Shown one piece after another: positions 55,166 through 63,934 of a stretch of 64,000 nucleotides of DNA (its first letter is position 1; the number at the start of each line of letters is the position of its first letter). Made by a program: the position numbers and the translations under genes. Below the pieces are notes generated by a model. The model did not search any database, was not told the origin of the DNA, and saw only the letters and a program-made list of their open reading frames with translations. The stretch lies in the NCBI GenBank assembly GCA_002375765.1, contig DFMV01000021.1:46662-110661 (forward strand), in the 5' to 3' direction. Source of the stretch: Rhizobiales bacterium UBA3584 (lineage in GTDB: Bacteria; Pseudomonadota; Alphaproteobacteria; Rhizobiales; Devosiaceae).

Positions 55166-55644
55166 TGTGTTTCCACAGCGTTCGATTGCGCATCAATCGC
55201 ATCGGCCTGAAACCGTGTGTTCTGCCCGATCGTGATCAACCAATCTCCGTGCAGTTTCGTCATGACGTAGAGCGGTCGTCCCTCCGGTTCGTCTTCATCA
55301 AGGGCTCCCGACTTATCGACCGGCCTTTGAACAACATTGACCGCAGCAATGGTGTCACAGAGGAACGTTATGTGGGCGACTTCATAGGAAGCGTAGTGGT
55401 CGCCCAAAGAGGGTGTAAGCACCCTGTGCGTAAAAGCACTGATCTCATCCCACCCAGTCAACCGTCTGCCCAGCGCGGTCACCCACACAGCATTGCGCGC
55501 AAGTAGACGCATGAAGCCCTCGGGATCGCGGTTTCGCTGTGTTAATTCCACGTTCGCAATCGTACGCCGGATCAAGTCCACGTCTTGGGTTCGATCAGGA
55601 GCCATAGAAGAGTTGTGGGGGGGCATGTCGGGAGTATTGGTCAT
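55162..55644 (-). CDS. NTF2/SnoaL-like protein (SgcJ/EcaC-type)
   Basis: A 160-residue cone-fold protein: DVDLIRRTIANVELTQRNRD, FMRLLARNAVWVTALGRRLTGWDEI, then HGDWLITIGQNTRF. This follows the SgcJ/EcaC oxidoreductase family pattern. ATG at 55644 has GGAG about 6 nt upstream, which decides against 55659. Coupled to the flavin monooxygenase, it may act with it on one substrate. Confidence 0.8.
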   Translation of the reverse strand: MTNTPDMPPHNSSMAPDRTQDVDLIRRTIANVELTQRNRDPEGFMRLLARNAVWVTALGRRLTGWDEISAFTHRVLTPSLGDHYASYEVAHITFLCDTIAAVNVVQRPVDKSGALDEDEPEGRPLYVMTKLHGDWLITIGQNTRFQADAIDAQSNAVETQ

Positions 55645-55682
55645 TGCGTTCTCCATCAAGGTGGTCGGTAGTGCTGCTGATA

Positions 55683-56321
55683 TCAGTGGGCCACGGTAAA
55701 ACGGGACCTTCGATGCTGGGGCCGTTCCGCCTCATCGAGCAGAGCCACAGCGAGATCTTCCATTGAAATTTCCGACTTTTGGTCCGCGTCGACCAAGAGG
55801 ATGTCACCTCCAATCCTGTAGCGGCCAGTTCGTATGCCGGGCAGAAGTCGGGCGGGAGGACTGAGATAGGACCAATCCGCCTCAGTTTCGTTTTTGCAGA
55901 CGACATATTGTTCGCAGCAAGCGAGAGCGATTTCACGCCAAGCCGGCGACACATATCTAGGATCATCGATAATCGGCTGACCGGTATCTGGCGCCAATAA
56001 GCTGCCGGCACCGCCGACCAGCAGAAGTCGAACTCTCGTCGATCTCAGGCCCTCCAGAAGGGCAAATGCTGTCTTCGCGTGATCGCGTTCGTTGCCTTTT
56101 GAAGGGCGCGTGGCGCTAATCACCAAATCCTGGCCCCTGCTCAACTCGGCAACCACTTCGGCATTCATGGCATCGCCGGCACGCAATTCTGCGCCTGCAA
56201 GGCATCCGGGAAAGCGCTCGGGATGGCGTAGAACTGCTGTGACCTGATGCCCGCGGTGCAAAGCTTCGGCCACCACACGGCGTCCGACACTTCCTGCGGC
56301 TCCGAAGATGACAATGCGCAT
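55683..56321 (-). CDS. NAD(P)-binding (atypical SDR, NmrA-like) protein
   Basis: A 212-residue Rossmann-fold protein beginning MRIVIFGAAGSVGRRVVAEAL (GxxGxxG) and continuing AVLRHPERFPG and DLVISATRPSKGN. It lacks a Tyr-x-x-x-Lys pair, as in NmrA/YwnB-type reductases of unknown substrate. It precedes the NTF2/monooxygenase pair on the same strand with a 38-bp gap. Confidence 0.8.
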   Translation of the reverse strand: MRIVIFGAAGSVGRRVVAEALHRGHQVTAVLRHPERFPGCLAGAELRAGDAMNAEVVAELSRGQDLVISATRPSKGNERDHAKTAFALLEGLRSTRVRLLLVGGAGSLLAPDTGQPIIDDPRYVSPAWREIALACCEQYVVCKNETEADWSYLSPPARLLPGIRTGRYRIGGDILLVDADQKSEISMEDLAVALLDEAERPQHRRSRFTVAH

Positions 56322-56381
56322 GTTGGTTGAATTCCTATGTTGAAAAGGCTGGACTTTTTGCCCTTGGCTCGTCCCGCCGGC

Positions 56382-57335
56382 CTAACGTTCCAGTTGTTTT
56401 GGAAATGAGTGCAGCCGTGCAGTCTTGGAACGGCGATGCAAGATACCAATTGCTGAAACCACAGCGACACTGCCGGGCAGCCATTGCCATCCGAACCGCT
56501 GGGGCTCTACGGCTAAAAAAATGACCATGGAGACGAAGGGAATGAGATAGGTGTAGGCCGTCACCGTGCTTGGAGTCAGCACCCCAGTCGCCCGCTGGAG
56601 TAGCCAGAAAGTGACGCCACTCGAAAAGACGCCGAGATAAACTACAAGCACGAGGTCACCGATTGTCATTCGGGAAAGCGTGTGCGCCGGTTCAAATACC
56701 AGGCCTAGCAAGGCGATAAGCAGCCCTCCGGCTACCAGGCTCCAGAACGTTCGAAGCGCAGCGCTGCTGGCAAGCCAGCCACGCTGCAGACCCCATTTGC
56801 TCAGCACCGGGTAAAGCGCACTGGCACAGCACCCGAGAAAGAATAGCGCTTCGGCCTGCCCGAATTCCGGGCCGCCTGAACTTTCTACGCTACCTGCCCA
56901 TGCCAATGACAAAGCGCCCGCCGCGCCAAGAAGAAGCGACCCAAGAAGAGCCAGGTCGGGGCGTTCCACACCGATCAATCTCCCTGATGCATAGGCGAGT
57001 AGCGGGACAGTGACGTAAAGCGTAGCCATCGATAGCGCACTGACCTGATGTGCGGCCCAGAACATTGCGCCAAAAAATCCTGCCAGACACAGCCCCATCA
57101 CTGAATAAAGAATAGACCCCGGCAGACTTGGCCAACGGTCCGGTGTACGCCAGATCCAGGCACCAAGTGCGCAAGCAGCGATCGCAAACCGAATGGCCGT
57201 CAGAAACAACGGCGGCAGTCCTTCGCTCAATAGCCCCACCGCCGGAAACGACGTGCCGACGATAAACGTCCATGTGAGCATACCGGTATGCGCACTGCGC
57301 AGCGATTTGGTGGACACAGTAAGTTGTGATTGCAT
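56382..57335 (-). CDS. EamA/DMT-family metabolite exporter
   Basis: A 317-residue membrane protein with ten hydrophobic helices in two EamA repeats. Examples are LFLTAIRFAIAACALGAWIW and GLCLAGFFGAMFWAAHQVSA in the first repeat and FSSGVTFWLLQRATGVLTPS in the second. Such carriers export amino acids, drugs or metabolites. It sits upstream of the redox cluster on the same strand, with a 60-bp gap. Confidence 0.82.
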   Translation of the reverse strand: MQSQLTVSTKSLRSAHTGMLTWTFIVGTSFPAVGLLSEGLPPLFLTAIRFAIAACALGAWIWRTPDRWPSLPGSILYSVMGLCLAGFFGAMFWAAHQVSALSMATLYVTVPLLAYASGRLIGVERPDLALLGSLLLGAAGALSLAWAGSVESSGGPEFGQAEALFFLGCCASALYPVLSKWGLQRGWLASSAALRTFWSLVAGGLLIALLGLVFEPAHTLSRMTIGDLVLVVYLGVFSSGVTFWLLQRATGVLTPSTVTAYTYLIPFVSMVIFLAVEPQRFGWQWLPGSVAVVSAIGILHRRSKTARLHSFPKQLER

Positions 57336-57451
57336 CGGTTTGCCCTTGTGGAGACGAGGTGGGTTCTTGATGCGTAGATCGGCACAGCCATCAGCGCGAG
57401 CGCACCAGGTTTACACACCGCTTGTTACAGGGGGCCGTGCGCGTGGTATGG

Positions 57452-58024
57452 CTAAGCGCAATAGGGCCGGCGCGCGCGCGCATTGCGCAGAGCTACTGCC
57501 CACCAAACAAGTTGGTCGAGCATGAGCTTAACCGCCGCCTCCGGTGCCGACGGCTCCTTCAATCGTTCGGCGTCGTCAAATAGGGCCGCGCAATTGTGCA
57601 AACTCACACCATCTCGGGTTGTGACCATGTGTAACTCTGCACAGACCTGTCGGAGTTGTTCGACCGATCTGAGACCGCCCGCCATCCCGCCGTAAGAAAC
57701 AAAGGCCACTGGCTTGCCCATCCACTCAATTCTTGCTGAATCAAGTGCCATCTTCAGCGACGCAGGATAACCGTGATTGTACTCAGGCGTGATCATGACA
57801 AACGCATCGGCATCAGCCAAACGCGCTTTCATTGCCTCAACTTCGGGTGCAGGAACGCTTCTCAACGTCGAAGGAAGACCGGCATGTGCGAGATCGATGA
57901 CATCTAGAGCCACCAGTTGATTTAACGCTGCCCGAGCGAGAAACCATCGTGCGACGGTGCCGCCGAAACGTCCCTCTCGAGTACTGCCCACGATTACCGC
58001 CGTGCGTATTCGAGTCTCGTCCAT
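57452..58024 (-). CDS. NADPH-dependent FMN reductase
   Basis: A 190-residue flavodoxin-fold reductase. The FMN phosphate loop is TAVIVGSTREGRFGGTVARWF, and MITPEYNHGYPASLKMALDSA is the diagnostic PEYN motif. GKPVAFVSYGGMAGGLRSVEQ follows. SD GGAGAGGGAT precedes the ATG. It could supply reduced flavin or act on quinones. Confidence 0.85.
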   Translation of the reverse strand: MDETRIRTAVIVGSTREGRFGGTVARWFLARAALNQLVALDVIDLAHAGLPSTLRSVPAPEVEAMKARLADADAFVMITPEYNHGYPASLKMALDSARIEWMGKPVAFVSYGGMAGGLRSVEQLRQVCAELHMVTTRDGVSLHNCAALFDDAERLKEPSAPEAAVKLMLDQLVWWAVALRNARARRPYCA

Positions 58025-58204
58025 ATCCCTCTCCTGCTATGCAGATGCGGCGTGGCAAACCAAGCCTTTCGGGATAATTCTGGCGCATCGAATGATGCGG
58101 CGTCTTGAAGATCTAGAGATTAAACTTTGAATATTCTTGCCCAAATGTTTTGTTCCGATGGCTCTGTATGTGAAAGCTCGGTGTTCAGGGCAATATGGCT
58201 GAGC

Positions 58205-59089
58205 TCAGCTGGCCTGGCGGCGGTACTGGGCCGGCGTCACGTTCATGGTACGCTTAAAAAGTCGCGTCATGTGACTCTGATCGGCAAATCCGCTGTTGGC
58301 GGCAATGGCCTTTATGGGAAGATTCTTGCTGCACAATTGTTGCTTGGCGTACTCAAGTCGGCGTTGAAGAACGTAAGAATAGGGCGGGCAGTTGAATTCA
58401 GCCTGAAATCGACGACTGAAGCGAAAGACGCTCAAATTCACAAGAGCAGCAAGTTCAGCAAGCGCAATGGTACGGGCAATGTTTTCATCGATGTACTCGA
58501 TGATCCTTTTTCGTTGTGCCTGCGACATCCCATCCTGGCGATCATGCTCGCGCATAGCCACGGTCGCATATCCTCGCAAGATGTGAACTGATATCTGGCA
58601 CCGTAGCGCCTCCACGTAGAGGCGGCCACCAAGACCTGTTGCGCTGGCCTCGTTGGCGAGACGTAAGGCGGCATCGGTCAGGAAGGTGTCTTGCACCGCG
58701 AGAACGTTTTTTAACTCAATATCTTTGATGTCGCGTTCAAAGGCTTCTGCTGCTGTGATCGCGAGCGCATTATAGGGCAAATAGACATGGAATGCCTCGA
58801 TTGCGCTATCCCACCGCCAATGAGAGATCTCCGATCGCGTCAAAACCGAAAGGGTTCCAGGGCCAACACGATCTGTTTGCCAGGGACCGACGTCACGCTG
58901 CCAGTTTATGGCTCCACGGTTGACGTAGGCTACGATTGAAAAGTCACAAAGCTCAGGCAAGCTGACTTCTTGAGGCGGAGTACTGTATCGCCGCAGTTTG
59001 ATGTCTTTCCAATTCAATGGGATGCTGTCGAGGACAATGTCTCCCACCATCCATTGTGGCAATTCTTCTGGAGTGATGGCACCGCTCAT
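58205..59089 (-). CDS. AraC-family transcriptional regulator
   Basis: A 294-residue activator. The N-terminal ~170 residues are the effector part. The two C-terminal HTHs read IIEYIDENIARTIALAELAA, LVNLSVFRFSRRFQAEFN and IAANSGFADQSHMTRLFKRT. The final signature NVTPAQYRRQ is typical. AAGGAGCAGCGC before ATG 59089 decides the start over 59107. The downstream same-strand redox genes are candidate targets. Confidence 0.87.
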   Translation of the reverse strand: MSGAITPEELPQWMVGDIVLDSIPLNWKDIKLRRYSTPPQEVSLPELCDFSIVAYVNRGAINWQRDVGPWQTDRVGPGTLSVLTRSEISHWRWDSAIEAFHVYLPYNALAITAAEAFERDIKDIELKNVLAVQDTFLTDAALRLANEASATGLGGRLYVEALRCQISVHILRGYATVAMREHDRQDGMSQAQRKRIIEYIDENIARTIALAELAALVNLSVFRFSRRFQAEFNCPPYSYVLQRRLEYAKQQLCSKNLPIKAIAANSGFADQSHMTRLFKRTMNVTPAQYRRQAS

Positions 59090-59278
59090 GCGCTGCTCCT
59101 TGTGCAAATTAAGGCGCGCCCAGAGGCTAAATTATCTTGAACACCAACGCTGCAGAACCTTTGCCTCGCCTTGTCATCATAGTGTGCAGTGACCCATTGG
59201 CGTTAAAAATGCGACGCAAAGCGCGCGCTGCGCCGCGATAAATCGATGTGGTGGCTTCCCGTGGAAATCCACAATCGA

Positions 59279-59866
59279 CTACCCATTGCCAATCTGCACT
59301 TCGACATCGCGCGGAACCATGTCGATACCGTTGGTGGGCACCATGTCCTGAGGGCACACAGAGAGCACCACAAGAACGTCAAGGTGTACCAACAGCTCAA
59401 CAGTGTCGCCTGCATGGCTTATTGGCGCGGAAATGGCGAACTCTCCGGCTGAACGCGCGTTCTCGAACAGATTAAGGGGCGCCGGAGTGACGTGGCTTTT
59501 AACGCCGTGAGTCTTGAGCGTATTATGGAGGTTGTCGGTGCAATTGGCATGATAATCGGTGCAGCCGAGCAGTTCATAGCGCCATCTATCACAGGCAGCA
59601 AGATACCAGTCGTGGACGCCCGGCGAGCTATCACCACTGATCTCCAGAATGGGCCGACGCCGGTTTGACACAAATCTAGTGCCAAGGCGTGGCCAAGGAT
59701 CGGAGCAATGCACCCTGCTGTGCTCCATCGACATAAATTCGCTCGGGTCCTCAAGCACAAAAGCCCACACGTCGACGACCTGACTGCCATGGAGGTTGAT
59801 CACCGAGAGTGTCTTGCCGCGGTCAAGAGCAAAAGCCTGCGCTGTTTGCGCCTTCAGACGCGTCAT
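59279..59866 (-). CDS. DUF1989 (urea-carboxylase-associated family) protein
   Basis: A 195-residue DUF1989 protein: VINLHGSQVVDVWAFVLEDP, the FMSMEHSRVH region, CTDYHANCTDNLH and NLFENARSAGEFAI. These contain conserved His/Cys that could bind zinc. Members accompany urea or guanidine carboxylation genes, but none are here. The start overlaps the SMP-30 stop by 4 bp, so the two are coupled under the HxlR promoter. Confidence 0.85.
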   Translation of the reverse strand: MTRLKAQTAQAFALDRGKTLSVINLHGSQVVDVWAFVLEDPSEFMSMEHSRVHCSDPWPRLGTRFVSNRRRPILEISGDSSPGVHDWYLAACDRWRYELLGCTDYHANCTDNLHNTLKTHGVKSHVTPAPLNLFENARSAGEFAISAPISHAGDTVELLVHLDVLVVLSVCPQDMVPTNGIDMVPRDVEVQIGNG

Positions 59867-60771
59867 TGGACTGGTCCGGACGTTGCGAGAAGGACCGTAT
59901 AAACGGAGGTGCTGGCGGTGATGTAGAGGCGATTCCCCTTGGGCCCACCAAATACTAAGTTCGAGACCGGTTCTGGCACAAAAACCTTGCCCAGCAGTGT
60001 TCCATCTGGGTGATAGATATGGACACCTTCTGCGGTTGAAACCCAGATGCGCCCCTTGCTGTCCAGCCGAAATCCATCAAAGACTCCAGCCTCGCAGGTG
60101 GCAAAGACCTCACCTCCGCTAAGCGTTGCACCCTCGACATGGAAAGAGCGGATGTGGCGGGGTCCATCGGGAGAGCTCGTGCCTCCAGAATCGACGATAT
60201 AGAGCATGCTCTCGTCCAGTGAGAAGGCGAGGCCATTGGGAGACACGAAGTCCGTCGCGACGCGGGTGATCTCGCCGGTGGGCGAAATGCGGTAGACATG
60301 CTGGCCGTTTTGTTCGGATTGGGCGGCAAAGCCCTCGTAATCGGTCTCGATGCCGTAGGAGGGGTCCGTGAACCAGATCGAACCGTCGGATTTTACCACC
60401 ACATCATTGGGCGAGTTAAAGCGCCTGCCCTGATAGCGCTCGGCCAACACACTTTCTCGGCCGTCATGCTCAAGACGTGTAACTGAACGCGTACCGTGGT
60501 TGCACATGACCAACCGGCTCTGGCGATCCAAAGTGCTCCCATTGGTATAGTACCCGCGTCCCGAACAATAATCGCCAACGGCACCCGTCAGCTCATCGTA
60601 CCGCAGCCGCCGATCATTGGGGATATCGCTGAAGATTACCGATCGCCAAAGTCCCGAATAGACGGGCCCTTCGGTCCAACGCCCCCCCGTCCAGATCTTC
60701 TCGACGGGCTCGGCCAGCTTAACCGAGCGCCTAAATCGCTCGTCGCAGATTTCATAGCAGCTTGCAGTCAT
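59863..60771 (-). CDS. SMP-30/gluconolactonase-family lactone hydrolase
   Basis: A 302-residue six-bladed beta-propeller hydrolase. Calcium-site and catalytic positions lie in WTGGRWTEGPVYSGLWRSVIFSD (first Glu), RRFNSPNDVVVKSDGSIWFTDPSYG (Asn/Asp) and FVSPNGLAFSLDESMLYIVDS (Asn, Asp). It would open a sugar or aldonic lactone. It heads the minus-strand unit with DUF1989 and is divergent from hxlR. Confidence 0.87.
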   Translation of the reverse strand: MTASCYEICDERFRRSVKLAEPVEKIWTGGRWTEGPVYSGLWRSVIFSDIPNDRRLRYDELTGAVGDYCSGRGYYTNGSTLDRQSRLVMCNHGTRSVTRLEHDGRESVLAERYQGRRFNSPNDVVVKSDGSIWFTDPSYGIETDYEGFAAQSEQNGQHVYRISPTGEITRVATDFVSPNGLAFSLDESMLYIVDSGGTSSPDGPRHIRSFHVEGATLSGGEVFATCEAGVFDGFRLDSKGRIWVSTAEGVHIYHPDGTLLGKVFVPEPVSNLVFGGPKGNRLYITASTSVYTVLLATSGPVQ

Positions 60772-60810
60772 TCTCTTGTTCCATTGCGCGCTAAAGATTG
60801 CTACGGATTC

Positions 60811-60850
60811 TATAGCATCAGAAATTCACTTTTGCTATGGAAATTATAGC
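60811..60850. promoter_or_regulatory. Candidate HxlR operators (three TATAGC/GCTAT boxes)
   Basis: TATAGCA (60811-60817) and TGCTAT (60833-60838) form an inverted pair. GCTAT again pairs with ATAGC (60846-60850). All lie in the 79-bp divergent promoter region and the last abuts the hxlR ATG, as expected for autorepression and control of the lactonase genes. Confidence 0.5.
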
Positions 60851-61225
60851 ATGACCAAAAACCTTACAACCTCAATTCCCAGACCCGGACAGCCAGTCCG
60901 CGGCTCGCGCTCGGGGGCGCCGGTAATGGCCCTTTTCGACCTTCTCGGCCGAAGCTGGGCCATGGGTGTGCTGTGGACGCTAGCCGAAGGGGGACCCACC
61001 ACCTTTCGCGGTTTGCAGGACCGATGCGAAACGATCTCTCCTGCTGCTTTGAACCAGCGACTCAAGGAATTGCAGCAAGCGCTGCTGGTGCATCGTACGC
61101 CGGAGGGCTATGGGGTAACGCCCCTCGGACGTGCCGTTTACGACAAGCTCGTGCCACTGGGGGCGCTGGCAAAGGAGTGGGGACGGGAACTTGAGGGCAA
61201 CAAAGGCGGTAAAGCGCAGACTTAA
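60851..61225 (+). CDS. HxlR-family transcriptional regulator
   Basis: A 124-residue winged-helix regulator. VMALFDLLGRSWAMGVLWTLAEGG, FRGLQDRCETISPAALNQRLKELQQALLV and GVTPLGRAVYDKLVPLGALA are the HxlR core; the usual ligand-binding part is absent, as is normal for the family. ATG at 60851 was chosen; the frame opens earlier at 60776 but lacks a ribosome-binding site. It is divergent from the SMP-30/DUF1989 pair and probably controls it. Confidence 0.87.
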   Translation: MTKNLTTSIPRPGQPVRGSRSGAPVMALFDLLGRSWAMGVLWTLAEGGPTTFRGLQDRCETISPAALNQRLKELQQALLVHRTPEGYGVTPLGRAVYDKLVPLGALAKEWGRELEGNKGGKAQT

Positions 61226-61260
61226 AGGTCACCGCCTGCAATCGATCGCAGTCGCACAGG

Positions 61261-61671
61261 TCACTTGCCCAAAGACGTAATGGTTCCCTGCGCCAGGGCG
61301 CACAGCGTCTCTTGTCCGTCTTCGATGACATAGATCTCACTGTGACAGACGGCCTGGCGTCGCCCTGTGCTCCTTGCTTTCGCCCTTGCTTCGAGACGGG
61401 CGCCCTTGGCTGGTCGAAGATAGTTGAGCTTAAACTCGGACGTGAGCGCATCACCGCCCAGAGCAATGCCCCCGGCGAAGGTAAGAGAATTGTCAGCGAG
61501 GTAACTGATGACACCACCGTGGACAAACCCATGTTGTTGCTTGTGGTGGTCCGCGATCGGCAAGACCAAGGTAACGCCATCGGCTTTTGCTCTGGTGAGT
61601 TCAGCTCCGAGCCAACAGGAGAAGGGCTGCGCGTCAAACACCTGCCTTGCGAGATTATAAAAACTGTCCAT
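61261..61671 (-). CDS. PaaI-family hotdog-fold thioesterase
   Basis: A 136-residue hotdog protein: LPIADHHKQQHGFVHGGVISYLADNS contains the HGG-x-x-x-x-x-AD active-site block. LNYLRPAKGARLEARAKA is the second strand-rich part. ATG at 61671 with AGGACG upstream decides the start. It would hydrolyse an aromatic or acyl-CoA thioester. It lies downstream of the cupin and AhpD-like genes on the same strand. Confidence 0.85.
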   Translation of the reverse strand: MDSFYNLARQVFDAQPFSCWLGAELTRAKADGVTLVLPIADHHKQQHGFVHGGVISYLADNSLTFAGGIALGGDALTSEFKLNYLRPAKGARLEARAKARSTGRRQAVCHSEIYVIEDGQETLCALAQGTITSLGK

Positions 61672-61734
61672 GCGACGTCCTTTCATTGCACGCCCCGGTT
61701 GGCCTGGACTGACAGTCCCCGAGATTGCCCTGGC

Positions 61735-62070
61735 TCAGACCAATCGCTGAACAATTTGGTCACCAGGATGAATGCATATCATTTCGAGGGGCTCGGTGCC
61801 GGTGTTGACATAGCAATGGGGCACATTGGGAGGGGCGATAATTATATCCCCCGCGGACCCAACAATTTTTTCGTTACCGACAGTGAATTGAGCGCGACCG
61901 GCCCGCAGCACCCATGTCTCAGCATAGGGGTGGGTGTGCATGTCGGACCCTTTGCCGGGGTCGGTATCGATAAGAAAAAAGGAGACAGGGCCGCCGTGGT
62001 CGCGGCCTTCAAAGCGCACGGTTCGGCTCTGGGCCGAAATCGTAGGAAATGAGCGAAGTACGGTGGTCAT
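61735..62070 (-). CDS. Cupin-domain protein
   Basis: A 111-residue single cupin. Motif 1 is DMHTHPYAETWVLRAGRAQF (HxH...E) and motif 2 is GDIIIAPPNVPHCYVN (His), giving a complete metal site. ATG at 62070 has GGAG about 9 nt upstream. Small cupins accompany ECF41 sigma factors in some genomes; here it follows the carboxymuconolactone-decarboxylase-like gene on the same strand. Confidence 0.82.
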   Translation of the reverse strand: MTTVLRSFPTISAQSRTVRFEGRDHGGPVSFFLIDTDPGKGSDMHTHPYAETWVLRAGRAQFTVGNEKIVGSAGDIIIAPPNVPHCYVNTGTEPLEMICIHPGDQIVQRLV

Positions 62071-62206
62071 TGCGACTGGCTCCATAGTCGTCTGGCTGAG
62101 CTGGAGACGCGCAAGCTTGACGAAAACGTCGCAAAGAGAAGCGCTTGATCCACACTGCTCTCTGCCATCACAGCAAGCTTGCGCGCCCTAGCGACGCTTC
62201 GTTGCA

Positions 62207-62665
62207 TCAGGTGTGCTCGACTTTCCTTACGGGATGGATGGCGTGGAAGGCGATGCAGAGCCGATTAAACGTGTTCATCAAACCTAGAGCGATCGTGAGC
62301 TTGGCCAGTTCGCTCTTGGTGAAATGGTTTAGGGTTTCCTCGTAAAGCACGTCAGGAACGCCACGATCCGAGATCAGTGCAATATTTTCGGCCCATGCCA
62401 GTGCAGCGCGTTCCCGAGGAGAAAACAGTGGCGACTCTTTCCACGCGGACACAAGGAAAACCCGCTGTTCGCTTTCGCCTTCCTGGCGGGCCTCACGGCT
62501 GTGCATGTCGACGCAATACGAACAACCGTTGATCTGCGATGTGCGCAGATTGACGAGATGAATTAACCCCCTTTCCAAACCACAGCCATCAACGGCCTTT
62601 TTAAGTTCCACTTGAGCGCTCATCAATTCGCGAGCTTCGGCGTAAAAATCTAGTCTCGGCTGCAT
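62207..62665 (-). CDS. Carboxymuconolactone decarboxylase/AhpD-like protein, ECF41 target
   Basis: A 152-residue CMD/AhpD-fold protein. The redox pair is QINGCSYCVDMHSREAR (CxxC followed by His), as in alkyl hydroperoxidase D. ATG at 62665 has GGAGGGG about 11 nt upstream. It lies 57 bp after an ECF41-type -10 at 62725-62722, which rules out the longer frame from 62749. This is the recurring partner gene of ECF41 sigma factors. Confidence 0.9.
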   Translation of the reverse strand: MQPRLDFYAEARELMSAQVELKKAVDGCGLERGLIHLVNLRTSQINGCSYCVDMHSREARQEGESEQRVFLVSAWKESPLFSPRERAALAWAENIALISDRGVPDVLYEETLNHFTKSELAKLTIALGLMNTFNRLCIAFHAIHPVRKVEHT

Positions 62666-62721
62666 GGCATCCCTTGCGACCCCTCCGATGGGGTTCTGAA
62701 GATTATGTCTACGTCGATTAA

Positions 62722-62748
62722 GACGGAACACGCCCATTGGCTGTGACA
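62722..62748 (-). promoter_or_regulatory. ECF41-type promoter of the AhpD-like gene
   Basis: TGTCACA (62748-62742) and CGTC (62725-62722) are separated by exactly 16 bp on the minus strand, matching the reported ECF41 consensus. Confidence 0.8.
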
Positions 62749-62828
62749 CCCATGGTGCAGTTTTTTGATTTGTCAGCTTTAAGGGTGAGGCTCCTGGACC
62801 AAGCTGGCGGTGAAAAATTCAGCTATCC

Positions 62829-62855
62829 TGTCACACCCGAGCGCGCTGTCTCGTC
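62829..62855 (+). promoter_or_regulatory. ECF41-type promoter of the sigma gene
   Basis: TGTCACA (62829-62835) and CGTC (62852-62855) again with exactly 16 bp spacing, 37 bp upstream of the sigma start. It implies autoregulation and fixes the start at 62893. Confidence 0.8.
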
Positions 62856-62892
62856 TTTTAGATTGTGCTTAGCGTTGAACGGAACGAACCGG

Positions 62893-63768
62893 ATGCAGAA
62901 CGTTGAAGAAGTTGAAAGGCTCAGATCGCGTCTTTTCACCCTGGCTTATCGCATGCTCGGATCCCGCCAGGAGGCTGAGGATGCCGTTCAGGAGGCCTAT
63001 TTACGCTGGCATCGGGCTGAGAGCGGAGAGATCCGATCGGTTGAAGCGTGGCTCGTTACGGTAGTGACGCGTCTCTGTGTGGACAGGCTACGTGTCCTCC
63101 AAGCGGAACGTCAAAAATATGTCGGACCTTGGCTGCCCGAACCACTGGTTGCAGTGGAGCATGGCCCTGACCTCGCCCTAGAGCTTGCTTCGGACCTTTC
63201 GATGGCCCTGCTGGTGGTCTTGCAGAGACTGTCGGCTGAGGAGCGCGCCGGCTTTTTGATGCATGATGTTTTTGATTGCGACTATGCGGACGTCGCCGCC
63301 GCTCTTGGAAAGAGCGAGGCTGCGTGCCGTCAGCTGGTGCACCGCGCACGCAAACGCGTCAGAAGCGACAAACCCCGCTTCGAAGTGTCCGGGGCTGCCC
63401 ACAAGCAGCTTGTAGAACGGTACGTGCGGGCTGTTCAGGAACGGGATGCGGATCGCATTGCTGAACTGCTCATGCCGGACGCTAGTTTTGTCAGCGACGG
63501 CGGCGGAAAAACCTGGGCGGCATTGCGTCCAGTTATCGGGGCAGGCCGGATCGCCCGTATGGAAGTGGGCGTACTGGCCAAGCTACCCCAGGCGTTCGTG
63601 CTCGAAGTCGCCGACGTAAATGGCCGCGCTGGTGCCATAGGACGCGTTGACGGCCGTATCCATGCTGTGACCTCGTTTGAGACAACCACTGAAAAGATCT
63701 CCGGCATAATGCGTGTCCTCAATCCCGAGAAACTGCACCATCAATTTCGATCAAGTGAGCTGCTCTGA
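62893..63768 (+). CDS. ECF41-family RNA polymerase sigma factor with SnoaL-like extension
   Basis: A 291-residue sigma factor. Region 2 is LRSRLFTLAYRMLGSRQEAEDAVQEAYLRW, here typified by AYRMLGSRQEAEDAVQEAYL. Region 4 is AEERAGFLMHDVFDCDYADVAAALGKSEAACRQLVHRARKR, typified by AALGKSEAACRQLVHRARKR. A ~95-residue C-terminal NTF2/SnoaL-like domain follows (YVRAVQERDADRIAELLMPD), which in ECF41 proteins replaces an anti-sigma factor. It is divergent from the AhpD-like gene, its expected target. The open frame upstream to 62737 crosses the promoter and is rejected. Confidence 0.92.
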   Translation: MQNVEEVERLRSRLFTLAYRMLGSRQEAEDAVQEAYLRWHRAESGEIRSVEAWLVTVVTRLCVDRLRVLQAERQKYVGPWLPEPLVAVEHGPDLALELASDLSMALLVVLQRLSAEERAGFLMHDVFDCDYADVAAALGKSEAACRQLVHRARKRVRSDKPRFEVSGAAHKQLVERYVRAVQERDADRIAELLMPDASFVSDGGGKTWAALRPVIGAGRIARMEVGVLAKLPQAFVLEVADVNGRAGAIGRVDGRIHAVTSFETTTEKISGIMRVLNPEKLHHQFRSSELL

Positions 63769-63934
63769 CAGCACTGGAAAGGGCGTGTTGAATGGGCAAG
63801 CAAGCTTTGCAGCCAAGGCACTGCCATGTCGCGCGAGGCGCTTTTAAGCGTTGGGTTACTGTGACAGCAACTCAACTCAACCAAGGTCTTGGGCCAGTTG
63901 GACAGGGCCAGAATTTCGACGATTGGAGGACGGC

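Noticed and set aside
62737..62892. 52-codon N-terminal extension of the sigma factor
   Set aside because: It crosses the ECF41 promoter at 62829-62855; the homologous region starts at 62893.
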